Below, piece by piece: positions 39,020-48,232 of a stretch of DNA of 64,000 nucleotides. A program made the position numbers and the translations under genes. Every line of letters starts with the position of its first letter. The first letter of the stretch is position 1. Under the pieces are notes generated by a model, which was not told the origin of the DNA, searched no databases, and worked only from the letters and a program-made list of their open reading frames with translations. Source of the stretch: Streptomyces xanthophaeus (GTDB lineage Bacteria; Actinomycetota; Actinomycetes; Streptomycetales; Streptomycetaceae); assembly GCF_000725805.1 (NCBI RefSeq), contig NZ_JOFT01000030.1, positions 1-64,000 on the forward strand, read 5' to 3'.

Positions 39020-41419
39020 GTGACCATCGCGCCTTCCGCACCGCGCGCCGAGTCCACTTCTGGCGACAACACCGAGGGCCCGGGGGCCACGCTGCTGCGT
39101 ACCCTCACCGAGCTGACGGCCGACCTCCCCGACACGGACCCCGGCCGGGTCGCCGCCTCCGCGCTGCGCGGCCGCAGCTCCGCCGCCGACGAGGCCGAAC
39201 TGCGGGGGCTGGCCACCGAGGCCGCCGCCGGACTGATCTCCGAGGACCCCGCCTACTCCCGGCTCGCCGCCCGGCTGCTGACGCTGGCCGTCCGCGACGA
39301 GGCCTCGGGCCAGGGCGCCACCTCCTTCTCCGCGTCCGTCGCGGTCGGCCACCGCGAGGGGCTCATCGCCGACCGCACCGCCGACTTCGTGACGAAGCAC
39401 GCGGCCCGGCTGGACGCGCTGGTCGAGCACAGCCTCGCCGAGGGCGCCGACGACCGCTTCGGCTTCTTCGGCCTGCGCACCCTGCACAGCCGCTACCTGC
39501 TGCGCCACCCCATCACCCGCCAGGTCATCGAGACCCCGCAGTACTTCATGCTGCGCGTGGCCTGCGGCCTCGCCGAGGACGACAGCGTCCAGGCCGTCGA
39601 GGAAGTCGCCTCGCTGTACCGGCTGATGAGCCGCCTCGACTACCTGCCCTCCTCCCCCACCCTCTTCAACTCCGGCACCCGGCACCCGCAGATGTCCTCC
39701 TGCTACCTGCTGGACTCCCCGCTGGACGAGCTCGACTCCATCTACGACCGCTACCACCAGGTCGCCCGCCTCTCCAAGCACGCCGGCGGCATCGGTCTGT
39801 CGTACTCCCGCATCCGCGCCCGCGGCTCCCTGATCCGCGGCACCAACGGCCACTCCAACGGCATCGTGCCGTTCCTGAAGACCCTCGACGCCTCCGTCGC
39901 CGCCGTGAACCAGGGCGGGCGCCGCAAGGGCGCCGCCGCCGTCTACCTGGAGACCTGGCACGCGGACATCGAGGAGTTCCTGGAGCTGCGCGACAACACC
40001 GGTGAGGACCAGCGCCGTACGCACAACCTGAACCTCGCCCACTGGGTGCCGGACGAGTTCATGCGCCGCGTGAACTCCGACGCCGACTGGTCGCTGTTCT
40101 CCCCGGCCGACGTGCCCGAGCTGGTCGACCTGTGGGGCGACGAGTTCGACGCCGCCTACCGCAAGGCCGAGGCGCAGGGCCTGGCCCGCAAGACCATGCC
40201 CGCCCGGGACCTGTACGGCCGGATGATGCGCACCCTCGCGCAGACCGGCCAGGGCTGGATGACCTTCAAGGACGCCTCCAACCGCACGGCGAACCAGACC
40301 GCCGAGCCGGGCACGGTCGTGCACTCCTCGAACCTGTGCACCGAGATCATCGAGGTCACCAACGACGGCGAGACGGCCGTCTGCAACCTCGGTTCGGTCA
40401 ACCTCGGCGCGTTCGTCGTGGAGGGAGCCGACGGCGGGGAGATCGACTGGGAGCGCCTGGACGAGACCGTCCGCACCGCGGTGACCTTCCTCGACCGCGT
40501 GGTGGACATCAACTTCTACCCGACCGAGCAGGCCGGGCGCTCCAACGCCCGCTGGCGTCCGGTGGGTCTGGGCGCGATGGGCCTCCAGGACGTCTTCTTC
40601 AAGCTGAAGCTGCCCTTCGACTCCGCCGAGGCGAAGGCCCTGTCCACCAAGCTCTCCGAGCGCATCATGCTGGCCGCCTACGAGGCCTCCTGCGACCTCG
40701 CCGAGCGCAGCGGCCCGCTGCCGGCCTGGGAGCAGACCCGTACCGCCCGCGGCGTCCTGCACCCGGACCACTACGACGTGCAGCTGAACTGGCCCGAGCG
40801 CTGGGACGCGCTGCGCGCCCGGGTCGCGAAGTCCGGCATGCGCAACTCCCTGCTGCTGGCCATCGCCCCGACGGCGACGATCGCCTCGATCGCGGGCGTC
40901 TACGAGTGCATCGAGCCGCAGGTCTCCAACCTCTTCAAGCGCGAGACGCTCAGCGGTGAGTTCCTCCAGGTCAACGGCTACCTGGTGGAGGAGCTGAAGC
41001 GGCTCGGCGTGTGGGACGCCCAGACCCGCGAGGCGCTGCGCGAGTCCAGCGGTTCGGTCCAGGGCTTCGGCTGGATCCCCGCCGAGGTCCGCGAGCTGTA
41101 CCGCACGGCGTGGGAGATCCCCCAGCGCGGTCTGATCGACATGGCCGCGGCGCGCACCCCGTACCTCGACCAGTCGCAGTCGCTGAACCTGTTCCTGGAG
41201 ACGCCCACCATCGGCAAGCTCAGCTCGATGTACGCGTACGCCTGGAAGCAGGGTCTGAAGACCACCTACTACCTGCGCTCCCGCCCGGCGACCAAGATCG
41301 CCCGCGCCGCTTCCGGCAGCGCCGTCCCGGCGAGCGCCGCTCCCCTTCCGCAGGCCGTCGACGCCGACGCACTGGCCTGCTCCCTTGAGAACCCCGAGTC
41401 CTGCGAGGCCTGCCAGTGA
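39020..41419 (+). CDS. nrdA: Class I ribonucleoside-diphosphate reductase large subunit
   Basis: A 799-residue alpha subunit reducing NDPs to dNDPs. An N-terminal region of about 130 residues precedes the barrel. Visible motifs: SSCYLL with an active-site cysteine (QMSSCYLLDSPLDELDS), the GGIGLSYSRIR loop, SSNLCTEI (thiyl-radical Cys and catalytic Glu), TATIASIAGVYECIEP, and the C-terminal SCEACQ redox cysteine pair that thioredoxin-type donors reach. Start GTG 39020 follows AGGGAGAG; the frame extends upstream through the riboswitch but is non-homologous. The stop overlaps nrdB (TGATG). Expression is governed by the upstream riboswitch and probably NrdR. Confidence 0.94.
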   Translation: MTIAPSAPRAESTSGDNTEGPGATLLRTLTELTADLPDTDPGRVAASALRGRSSAADEAELRGLATEAAAGLISEDPAYSRLAARLLTLAVRDEASGQGATSFSASVAVGHREGLIADRTADFVTKHAARLDALVEHSLAEGADDRFGFFGLRTLHSRYLLRHPITRQVIETPQYFMLRVACGLAEDDSVQAVEEVASLYRLMSRLDYLPSSPTLFNSGTRHPQMSSCYLLDSPLDELDSIYDRYHQVARLSKHAGGIGLSYSRIRARGSLIRGTNGHSNGIVPFLKTLDASVAAVNQGGRRKGAAAVYLETWHADIEEFLELRDNTGEDQRRTHNLNLAHWVPDEFMRRVNSDADWSLFSPADVPELVDLWGDEFDAAYRKAEAQGLARKTMPARDLYGRMMRTLAQTGQGWMTFKDASNRTANQTAEPGTVVHSSNLCTEIIEVTNDGETAVCNLGSVNLGAFVVEGADGGEIDWERLDETVRTAVTFLDRVVDINFYPTEQAGRSNARWRPVGLGAMGLQDVFFKLKLPFDSAEAKALSTKLSERIMLAAYEASCDLAERSGPLPAWEQTRTARGVLHPDHYDVQLNWPERWDALRARVAKSGMRNSLLLAIAPTATIASIAGVYECIEPQVSNLFKRETLSGEFLQVNGYLVEELKRLGVWDAQTREALRESSGSVQGFGWIPAEVRELYRTAWEIPQRGLIDMAAARTPYLDQSQSLNLFLETPTIGKLSSMYAYAWKQGLKTTYYLRSRPATKIARAASGSAVPASAAPLPQAVDADALACSLENPESCEACQ

Positions 41420-42435
41420 TGAGCTCCAACGAAACGAAGAACCTCCTGGACCCGGGCTTCGAGCTCACGCTCCGCCCGATGCGCTACCCGGACTTCTACG
41501 AGCGCTACCGGGACGCGATCAAGAACACGTGGACGGTGGAGGAGGTCGACCTCCACTCGGACGTCGCCGACCTCGCGAAGCTGACGCCCAGCGAGCAGCA
41601 CATGATCGGCCGTCTGGTCGCGTTCTTCGCGACGGGCGACTCGATCGTCTCGAACAACCTGGTGCTGACCCTCTACAAGCACATCAACTCCCCGGAGGCG
41701 CGCCTGTACCTGTCGCGCCAGCTGTTCGAGGAGGCCGTGCACGTCCAGTTCTACCTGACGCTGCTCGACACCTACCTGCCCGACCCGGACGACCGCGCGG
41801 CCGCCTTCGACGCGGTCGAGGAGATCCCCTCGATCCGCGAGAAGGCCCAGTTCTGCTTCCGCTGGATGGACTCGGTCGAGAAGATCGACCGTCTGGAGAC
41901 GGCTGCGGACCGCCGCCGCTTCCTGCTGAACCTGATCTGCTTCGCGGCCTGCATCGAGGGCCTGTTCTTCTACGGCGCCTTCGCCTACGTGTACTGGTTC
42001 CGCTCCCGCGGTCTGCTGCACGGCCTGGCGACGGGCACCAACTGGGTCTTCCGGGACGAGACCATGCACATGAACTTCGCCTTCGAGGTCGTGGACACGG
42101 TCCGCAAGGAGGAGCCGGAGCTCTTCGACGACGCCCTCCAGCAGCAGGTCACCGACATGCTGAAGGAAGCCGTCGAGGCGGAGCTGCAGTTCGGCCGCGA
42201 CCTGTGCGGTGACGGCCTGCCGGGCATGAACACCGAGTCGATGCGCGAGTACCTGGAGTGCGTCGCGGACCAGCGTCTGGTCCGGCTCGGCTTCCCGCCG
42301 GTCTACGGCTCGCAGAACCCGTTCTCCTTCATGGAGCTCCAGGGCGTCCAGGAGCTGACGAACTTCTTCGAGCGCCGCCCGTCGGCCTACCAGGTCGCGG
42401 TCGAGGGCACGGTCGACCTGGACGAGGACTTCTAG
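41419..42435 (+). CDS. nrdB: Class I ribonucleotide reductase small subunit
   Basis: A 338-residue ferritin-like beta subunit that generates the radical. Metal ligand motifs are the E-E/H set: TPSEQHMIGRLVAFF, LFEEAVHVQFY (EEAVH), and DETMHMNFAFE (ETMH). A Tyr is near the diiron site in the RLVAFFATGDSIVSNN... helix region, though the exact radical residue cannot be fixed by eye. The C-terminus DEDF is the usual docking tail for NrdA. Start ATG 41419 shares a base with the nrdA stop. It is part of the nrdABS operon. Confidence 0.94.
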   Translation: MSSNETKNLLDPGFELTLRPMRYPDFYERYRDAIKNTWTVEEVDLHSDVADLAKLTPSEQHMIGRLVAFFATGDSIVSNNLVLTLYKHINSPEARLYLSRQLFEEAVHVQFYLTLLDTYLPDPDDRAAAFDAVEEIPSIREKAQFCFRWMDSVEKIDRLETAADRRRFLLNLICFAACIEGLFFYGAFAYVYWFRSRGLLHGLATGTNWVFRDETMHMNFAFEVVDTVRKEEPELFDDALQQQVTDMLKEAVEAELQFGRDLCGDGLPGMNTESMREYLECVADQRLVRLGFPPVYGSQNPFSFMELQGVQELTNFFERRPSAYQVAVEGTVDLDEDF

Positions 42436-42505
42436 CACCGGCGTCCGACGACGGCTTGATAGCGTCCCCGCCCATGGGGAGATCCACGGGCGGGGACGCA
42501 CTGCT

Positions 42506-43216
42506 GTGAGCGGCGGGAACTGGGCCGGGAGCGCCCGGCTGCGGCCGGGAGGGCTGGTGTACGGCGGCGCCGTCGGGGTGGCCACCGCGCACGCGCACCA
42601 CTCCGTCCAGGTCATCGCCGCGCTCGGCGGGGCCGAACTGCTGCTGGCGGGGCCCGAGGACGAGCCCTTCGCCTGCCGGGCGTTCGTGGTCCCGGCCGGG
42701 GTGCGCCACCGCGTGCTGCGCGGGGCCGAGCGCGGGCTGGTGCTGCACTACGACCCGGCGTCGGCCGCGGGGCGCCGGCTCGCGCAGTCCCCGGGGGCCG
42801 CCGAGGGGCTGCTGCCGGCCGGGCTGCCCGAGGACCCCTTCGAGGCGGCGTGCGCGCTGGACTCCGTACTCCTGGACGCGTGGCTGCCGGCCGCCCGGCG
42901 GCATCCGGGGCTCGCGCGGGTACTGGCCTGGCTGCCCGGGCGCGACCGGGTGCGGCTGGCGGAGGCGGCCGAGGTGGCGGGGCTGTCGGAGAGTCGGCTG
43001 GCGCACCTCTTCCGGGACGAGCTGGGGCTGCCGTTTCGCCCGTACGTCCTGTGGCTGCGGCTCATGCGGGCGGCCGAACTGGCCTCGCAGGGGCTGTCCC
43101 TGACCGATGCCGCGCACGGGGCGGGCTTCTGCGACAGCGCGCACTTCAGCCGGGCGTGCCGCCGGATGTTCGGGATCGCGCCCTCGGACTTCACCCGCCG
43201 GATCCGCTGGCGGTAG
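42506..43216 (+). CDS. nrdS: AraC family regulator NrdS
   Basis: A 236-residue AraC protein. The N-terminal cupin-like half (about 15-110; HAHHSVQVIAALGG, FVVPAGVRHRVL) may sense a ligand; the C-terminal double HTH is VRLAEAAEVAGLSESRLAHLFRDELGLPFRPYVLWLRLMRAAELASQGLSLTDAAHGAGFCDSAHFSRACRRMFG. It follows nrdB by 70 bp, the position of nrdS in S. coelicolor, where its deletion has little effect on nrdAB. Start GTG 42506 lacks a strong ribosome binding site. Its target remains unknown. Confidence 0.85.
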   Translation: MSGGNWAGSARLRPGGLVYGGAVGVATAHAHHSVQVIAALGGAELLLAGPEDEPFACRAFVVPAGVRHRVLRGAERGLVLHYDPASAAGRRLAQSPGAAEGLLPAGLPEDPFEAACALDSVLLDAWLPAARRHPGLARVLAWLPGRDRVRLAEAAEVAGLSESRLAHLFRDELGLPFRPYVLWLRLMRAAELASQGLSLTDAAHGAGFCDSAHFSRACRRMFGIAPSDFTRRIRWR

Positions 43217-43262
43217 CAGGTTCGTCCAAGCGCGTGGGGGCGTCCGGCCGCAGGGTGGGGGC

Positions 43263-43616
43263 ATGAGACGCGATCCGATGCCCCCTCGTGTACGCAGCGC
43301 CTTCGAGGCCGAACTGGCCCTGGCCGCAGCGGCTTCGCCCGACACCGCCGCGATGTGGACCGCCCTGGAGCGGGCCCACATCATTTCGCAGGCCTGGCCC
43401 TGGCCGCACACCCGGGCGCACTGGCACATGTTCCGGCTGGCCGTGCGCTGCCGGGACCGGTCCGAGGCCGCGGGGCAGGTGGTGCGGCTGCTGGTCGCGG
43501 GGGTCGGGTCAGCGACCGGGCGCGTGCCGCACGGCAACACGGGGCGTACGCGGGCGGGCCTCTTCACGCCGATGACCGTCCCGGACGACCTGCGGCTCCT
43601 GTTGGGCGGCGCGTAG
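43263..43616 (+). CDS. DUF3703 family protein
   Basis: A 117-residue soluble protein with the DUF3703 pattern: FEAELALAA...ALERAHIISQAWPWPHTRAHWHMFRLAVRCRDRSEAAGQVVRLLVAGVGSATGRVPHGNTGRTRAGLFTPMTVPDDL. Function is unknown. His and Trp residues in AHIISQAWPWPHTRAHWHM are strongly conserved in the family and might bind a metal or cofactor. It lies downstream of nrdS on the same strand but probably as its own unit. Its 3' end overlaps a small possible gene on the other strand. Confidence 0.82.
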   Translation: MRRDPMPPRVRSAFEAELALAAAASPDTAAMWTALERAHIISQAWPWPHTRAHWHMFRLAVRCRDRSEAAGQVVRLLVAGVGSATGRVPHGNTGRTRAGLFTPMTVPDDLRLLLGGA

Positions 43617-43736
43617 ACGCTGCGCGGCGCGCAGCTGTCGGTCGGTCAGGCGCTCCCGGGCGGCGCCGTGGAGGGCGGGGGCGAAGAGGAGGGCGGCGAC
43701 GGCGAGGACGGTGAGGTAGTCGAGGAAGGTGCTCAT
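43509..43736 (-). CDS. Possible small membrane protein
   Basis: A 75-residue frame beginning MSTFLDYLTVLAVAALLFAPALHGAARERLTDRQLRAAQRL: one hydrophobic N-terminal segment of about 20 residues, then a charged helix. Its first half looks like a genuine small membrane protein; its second half lies antisense to the last 108 bp of the DUF3703 gene and is low-complexity. No family recognised and only a weak ribosome binding site. It is divergent from the AdpA-like gene. Kept at low confidence. Confidence 0.35.
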   Translation of the reverse strand: MSTFLDYLTVLAVAALLFAPALHGAARERLTDRQLRAAQRLRAAQQEPQVVRDGHRREEARPRTPRVAVRHAPGR

Positions 43737-43817
43737 GGGTCTACGGTCGCTCCGTCGCCGGAAAGCCGACAGTGGCAGGACTGTCATGAAACTGCGAATT
43801 ACTGCCACACTGGGGTC

Positions 43818-44789
43818 ATGCTGAAGAACGTGGCCGTGGCCCTCGTCGACGGAGTGGCGCCCTTCGAGTTCGGGATCTTCTGCGAGGTGTTCGGGCTGGA
43901 CCGGAGCGCGCAGGGGCTGCCGGTGTACGACTTCGCGGTGTGCGCGGCCGAGGAGGGCCCGCTCACCATGGCCGACGTGGGCTTCGCCATCACCCCCGCG
44001 CACGGTCTGGAGCGGCTGGAGCAGGCCGACCTGATCTGTCTGCCCGCCGACCGGCAGGCGCCCGTACGGGAGTACTCCGAGCCCTTCCTCGACGCGCTGC
44101 GCCGGGCCGTGGACCGGGGCGCCCGGGTGCTCAGCGTGTGCAGCGGCGCCTTCGTCCTGGGCGCCGCCGGACTGCTCGACGGGCGGCGCTGCACCACCCA
44201 CTGGATGCACGCGGAGGCCCTGGCGCGCCGCTACCCGAAGGCGCTGGTCGACCCCGACGTGCTCTACGTGGACGAGGGCCCGGTGATCACCTCGGCCGGC
44301 ACCGCCTCCGGCATCGACGCCTGCCTGCACGTGGTCCGCAAGGAGCACGGGGCCGAGGTGGCCAACGCCATCGCCCGGCGGATGGTCGTACCGCCCCACC
44401 GCGACGGCGGCCAGGCCCAGTTCGTGCAGCGGCCGCTGCCCCGGACCGCCTGCGACACGGTCGGCGGGGTCATCGGCTGGATGGCCCGGCACCTGGAGGA
44501 GGAGATCACCGTCGAGCAGCTCGCGGAGCGGGCGCACATGTCACCGCGGACCTTCGCCCGCCGCTTCCTCCAGGAGACGGGCACGACCCCCTACCAGTGG
44601 GTCCTGCGGCAGCGGGTGCTCCTGGCCCAGGAGCTGCTGGAGTCCACCGACGAGACGGTCGACGCGATCGCGGGGCGCTGCGGCTTCGGCAACGCGGCCG
44701 CCCTGCGCCACCATTTCCTGCGGACCCTGGGAACGACCCCGAACGCGTTCCGGCGCGCCTTCCGCGGGCCGCGCGCCGCCGTGGCGTGA
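43818..44789 (+). CDS. AdpA-like regulator (DJ-1/PfpI domain plus AraC HTH)
   Basis: 323 residues. The N-terminal glutamine-amidotransferase-like domain (about 1-190; VAVALVDGVAPFEFGIFCEVFGLDR, VLSVCSGAFVLGAAGLLDGRR with the elbow Cys, TSAGTASGIDACLHVVR) is followed by an AraC HTH (about 215-310; ITVEQLAERAHMSPRTFARRFLQETGTTPYQWVLRQRV...VDAIAGRCGFGNAAALRHHF). This is the architecture of AdpA, but the protein is about 80 residues shorter than the usual 400-residue AdpA and has no TTA codon, so it is a paralogue rather than the developmental master regulator. Upstream lies a possible divergent small gene. Confidence 0.88.
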   Translation: MLKNVAVALVDGVAPFEFGIFCEVFGLDRSAQGLPVYDFAVCAAEEGPLTMADVGFAITPAHGLERLEQADLICLPADRQAPVREYSEPFLDALRRAVDRGARVLSVCSGAFVLGAAGLLDGRRCTTHWMHAEALARRYPKALVDPDVLYVDEGPVITSAGTASGIDACLHVVRKEHGAEVANAIARRMVVPPHRDGGQAQFVQRPLPRTACDTVGGVIGWMARHLEEEITVEQLAERAHMSPRTFARRFLQETGTTPYQWVLRQRVLLAQELLESTDETVDAIAGRCGFGNAAALRHHFLRTLGTTPNAFRRAFRGPRAAVA

Positions 44790-44943
44790 GCACCCCACGG
44801 GCATTGGCCGAGAACCACAGGTCACTTGACCCGATCCAGCCCCATGCGTAGCCGGATGCTGACGTACGGTGAAGAGGAATGGCCGGTTCGCATCCGCGCA
44901 GCGCTCCGGTCTCGTATCGAGCACACCGCTTTGGGGGCCTTCA

Positions 44944-45011
44944 TGTCTCGCACCGTCACCGTCACCGTCACCGCCTCCGGGGACAGCGGCTGGACCTGCG
45001 TCCCGCGCTGA
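44944..45011 (+). CDS. Candidate very short peptide gene
   Basis: A frame of 22 residues, MSRTVTVTVTASGDSGWTCVPR, ends 16 bp before a very strong terminator. GGGGG lies about 5 bases before the ATG. An upstream TTGACC (44826-44831) with TAGCCG 17 bp later could be a promoter. No homologue is recognised. Two other open frames cover the segment, so coding is uncertain; the 220-bp region could equally be the 3' UTR of the AdpA-like gene or a small RNA. Confidence 0.2.
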
Positions 45012-45026
45012 GTCCGCCCCGGGCGA

Positions 45027-45075
45027 CCGACGCGTAGGCCCCGCTCCCGGTCCGGGAGCGGGGCCTACGCGTCGG
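45027..45075. terminator. Very strong bidirectional terminator
   Basis: A perfect 24-bp inverted repeat (CCGACGCGTAGGCCCCGCTC... and complement) around a single T. It closes the plus-strand unit after the AdpA-like gene and the minus-strand unit ending in def. Confidence 0.88.
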
Positions 45076-45097
45076 TGCCGGCGGCCGGGAGGACCGG

Positions 45098-45736
45098 TCA
45101 GGCGTTGGGGACCGTCTCGTAGCGCGGGGTGCCCTCTTCCATCTGGCGCAGGGCGTCCTTGCGGTCCCGCTTCGAGAGCCGGTCGATGTACAGGTACCCG
45201 TACAGGTGGTCGGTCTCGTGCTGGAGGCAGCGCGCGAAGTAGCCGGTGCCGCGCACCTTGATCGGGTTGCCCTGCGCGTCCTGGCCCTCGACCTCGGCGT
45301 AGTCCGGGCGGGCGAGGGAGGCGTAGGCGGTCGGGACCGACAGGCAGCCCTCGTTCGAGTCGTCCAGCACCCGTGCGCCCGCGGGCAGCTCCACGAGCTT
45401 GGGGTTGACCACGACACCGGTGTGCCGGTTGCCGTCGTCGTCCGGGCAGTCGTAGACGAAGACCTTGGCGTCCACGCCGATCTGGTTCGCGGCCAGGCCC
45501 ACGCCCTCGGCGGCCTTCTGGCTGGCGAACATGTCGTCGATGAGCTGGGCCAGCTCGGCGCCGAACTCGGTGACGTCCTTGCACTCCCGGTGCAGGACCG
45601 GGTTGCCGACCACCGTGATGGGGCGGGCGGTGCCGCGCTCGCGGTGGGCGAGCTCGCGCTCCGCACAGTCCTCGGTGTCCACGACGTACCCGTCGTTCAC
45701 CTCGGACCCGACAACCTCGTTCTCCTGCTGAGCCAT
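45098..45736 (-). CDS. def: Peptide deformylase
   Basis: A 212-residue metalloenzyme that removes the formyl group from nascent N-terminal fMet. The three signature motifs are present: [10 protein letters not shown] (motif 1), EGCLSVP (motif 2, metal Cys) and QHETDHLYG (motif 3, HExxH). An N-terminal extension of about 35 acidic residues ([21 protein letters not shown]) is longer than in E. coli Def. The gene lies 83 bp downstream of the TPR protein gene. The start ATG 45736 is the natural N-terminus; longer frames are shadows over the TPR gene. Confidence 0.94.
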   Translation of the reverse strand: MAQQENEVVGSEVNDGYVVDTEDCAERELAHRERGTARPITVVGNPVLHRECKDVTEFGAELAQLIDDMFASQKAAEGVGLAANQIGVDAKVFVYDCPDDDGNRHTGVVVNPKLVELPAGARVLDDSNEGCLSVPTAYASLARPDYAEVEGQDAQGNPIKVRGTGYFARCLQHETDHLYGYLYIDRLSKRDRKDALRQMEEGTPRYETVPNA

Positions 45737-45819
45737 GTCCGCCGTACGCCTTCCGTAAGTCAACAAGTCACCGTGTCGCCGATGGCCACCGATGTGCCCG
45801 TACAGCCTAAGGCCCCGGC

Positions 45820-46824
45820 TCAGCAGACTTCTTCGAGATCGCGCCACTCCCGGCTGTCCGGGCTGTCCGCGACCCAGCCGTCGAGGAGCCCGCGCACCAG
45901 CCCGGCCGGGGCCGCGATGCCGCATTCCCGCTCGGGCACCCACAGCGAACCGGAACCGGCCGTACGGTGCCCCAGCGGCCCGGGATGGCCCGGTTCGCTG
46001 TGGTCGTGCGGGTCGAGGTGCTCGCCGTCGCCCTCGTCGCTGGGCATCTCGCTCTCCGAGCAGGTCCGGCACAGCAGCCGCACCGACGAGGACCAGTCCT
46101 CCGCGGCGAAGCCGGCGTCCGCGGCCAGCTGCTCCAGCGCGTCGCGGTCGTCCTCGGTGGCAGCCTCCAGCAGCACCACCCAGGTGGGTACGGGCGACGG
46201 GGCCCACAGCTCGATCTCGTCGAAGACCGGGTACGAGGGCCCGGCCGCGGTGACCCGCTCGCCGTGCGGCACCCCGTCGTGCAGGACGACCTCGCCCCAG
46301 CGACGCCCTGAGGAGGGCAGCGGGATCGACAGGACCTCCATGCGGGCCGGGTCCAGCCGGCGGCCCCAGACCACCTCGGCCTCGCCCTCGGGCGACAGCC
46401 GCACGGCCGCGCTGCCGAGCTCCATGCCGACCGGTTCGCCGCCGTGCTTGCCGCTGCCGGCGCCGTGCGGGTCCCCGGGCACCTTCAGCCCGTACGCCTG
46501 CCAGGCCCGGCGGGCCAGCGGCCAGTCCTGGAGCGCGGTCGCGGCGATGCCCACGTTCCACCAGTCCGGGGCGCCCGTCTCGCGGTCCAGCAGGGCCACG
46601 GCGCGCAGCCCGGCCGCCCGCGCCTGCTCCCAGTCGTGCCGGAACTTGTGCAGCAGCGCCAGATTGAACCAGGACTCCGACAGCCAGGGCTCCAGGTCGG
46701 CGGCTCTGGTCAGCAGTGCCCCCGCGTCCTCGTACCGACCGTCGCCGATCAGCGTGAACGCGCGGTCGGTGGCCTGCCGCCACGAGGCGGAGGGCCGATG
46801 CCGTACCTTCCCGAAGATCCTCAC
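45820..46824 (-). CDS. Tetratricopeptide repeat protein
   Basis: A 334-residue soluble protein. The N-terminal third carries TPR-like helices ([98 protein letters not shown]). The remainder is beta-rich with an acidic, Cys-containing segment ([33 protein letters not shown]) that could bind a metal. Function is unknown; the TPR part suggests protein contacts. GTG 46824 is chosen because homology-like sequence starts there ([10 protein letters not shown]); the frame to 46986 is non-homologous. It precedes def on the same strand. Confidence 0.8.
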   Translation of the reverse strand: MRIFGKVRHRPSASWRQATDRAFTLIGDGRYEDAGALLTRAADLEPWLSESWFNLALLHKFRHDWEQARAAGLRAVALLDRETGAPDWWNVGIAATALQDWPLARRAWQAYGLKVPGDPHGAGSGKHGGEPVGMELGSAAVRLSPEGEAEVVWGRRLDPARMEVLSIPLPSSGRRWGEVVLHDGVPHGERVTAAGPSYPVFDEIELWAPSPVPTWVVLLEAATEDDRDALEQLAADAGFAAEDWSSSVRLLCRTCSESEMPSDEGDGEHLDPHDHSEPGHPGPLGHRTAGSGSLWVPERECGIAAPAGLVRGLLDGWVADSPDSREWRDLEEVC

Positions 46825-46954
46825 GATTCCCGCCTGCCTGGGGGCACCTCCCAGCGGTGGCTGGGGGCTACGGTGCAGCCTTGCGGACACTCTCACGGTC
46901 CCTCTTACTGGCATCCAACCATGCCCACTCCGACGGCCGCTCATTACCCATGGG

Positions 46955-48232
46955 TTACCCACTGGGAACGGGAACAACTCTGTCACGTCCGCCCCTGGCC
47001 AGAACCCTCGCCAGACACTCCACGACCTCCGGCTGGTAGTCGTGGCCGGTGCCCAGGCGCAGGTGCTCCAGAGCGGCCAGTGAGCCGCCCGGGTGACGGC
47101 TCCCGCCCGCCAGGTCGTCGTAGGCGTTCACCACGCGCACGATCCGGGCGGCCACGGGCTGCTGCCGGTAGGGATCGGCCTGCCGCTCCACCACCACGGC
47201 GACCTCGGCGGGCACCCCGGTCTGTCGGGCCACCTCCCCGCCGAGCACGGCGATCCTGCGGGCCTCGTCGGCGGGCAGCTCGGCGGTGGCCCCGTCCGCG
47301 ACCGGGTCGACGAGGGAGAGCTGGCCGATGTCGTGCATCAGGGCCGCGTACTCGAGGACCGTGAGCTCGCGCTCCGACAGGCCCAGCTCCCGCCCGACCG
47401 CGCAGCTGAGCGCGGCGACCCGGCGGGAGTGCCCGGGCGGGGTGCAGCCGGCGATCTCGGTGGCCCGGGCCAGGGAGGTGATGGTCTGGCGGTAGGTGGT
47501 GCGGACGGCGGTGATCCGGTGGAAGGACATCTGGGTCAGCAGCAGGGGCACGCTGAAGACGGACAGGGCCCAGAGCCCGGCGACGGCCACCCCCAGGGCC
47601 ATCACCACCCCGGTGGCGCAGATCGCCGAGCCGACGCCGAGCTGGGCGCGCAGCTCGTCGCGCAGCAGGGGGCCGTACGGCCAGCCGGTGCGGGCCCCGG
47701 CCAGCGCGGCGGCGAGCACGGCGTCGCACAGGGCGCTGAGTCCGAGCAGGAGGACCAGGAAGAGCACCAGGTACGGGCCCTGGCCGAGCCGGTCCTCCAG
47801 CCGCCCGGAGTTGTACAGCGGCTGGAAGCAGGCGGCGGCGAAGGCCACGGTGAGGACCCGGCGGGCCACGTGGTCGAGGTCCGGGCCCCGGCCGCGCGCG
47901 ATGTGCGGGACGATCCCGATGAGCGCGGCGGCGACGACGACCGCGAGGGTCTGGAGCACCCCGTGCTGGGTGGGCTGGCCGGCGTTCTGGCCGAGCAGGG
48001 CGTAGGCGAGGGCTCCGGCGGAGCCGAGCGGCGCGGGCCTGCGGTCCTCGGCCGGCACGTGACCTGCCGCATCGCGGCGGTCACGGCGGGCGAGCTCGCC
48101 GACGGCGACGAGGGCTCCGAAGGCCAGGGCCACACCGGGTTCGGCCAGGCCCGACCAAAGGGTGTGTCCGAGGGCGACCGCGGTCAGCAGGGCGGCCGCG
48201 CCGCGGACGGCCCAGGCGGTGACGGACCTCAC
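46955..48232 (-). CDS. Membrane protein with degenerate HD-GYP domain
   Basis: A 425-residue protein. The first about 215 residues contain six to seven hydrophobic segments; the C-terminal half is an HD domain (SLARATEIAGCTPPGHSRRVAALSCAVGRELGLSERELTVLEYAALMHDIGQLSLVDPV). The HD pair (HDIGQ) is kept, but the later HHE and GYP motifs of active cyclic-di-GMP phosphodiesterases are replaced (VVVERQADPYRQQPVAARIV). It may be inactive or have a different ligand. Start GTG 48232 overlaps the stop of the preceding HD-GYP gene (GTGA), so both are co-expressed, perhaps as a heteromer. Confidence 0.85.
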   Translation of the reverse strand: MRSVTAWAVRGAAALLTAVALGHTLWSGLAEPGVALAFGALVAVGELARRDRRDAAGHVPAEDRRPAPLGSAGALAYALLGQNAGQPTQHGVLQTLAVVVAAALIGIVPHIARGRGPDLDHVARRVLTVAFAAACFQPLYNSGRLEDRLGQGPYLVLFLVLLLGLSALCDAVLAAALAGARTGWPYGPLLRDELRAQLGVGSAICATGVVMALGVAVAGLWALSVFSVPLLLTQMSFHRITAVRTTYRQTITSLARATEIAGCTPPGHSRRVAALSCAVGRELGLSERELTVLEYAALMHDIGQLSLVDPVADGATAELPADEARRIAVLGGEVARQTGVPAEVAVVVERQADPYRQQPVAARIVRVVNAYDDLAGGSRHPGGSLAALEHLRLGTGHDYQPEVVECLARVLARGGRDRVVPVPSG

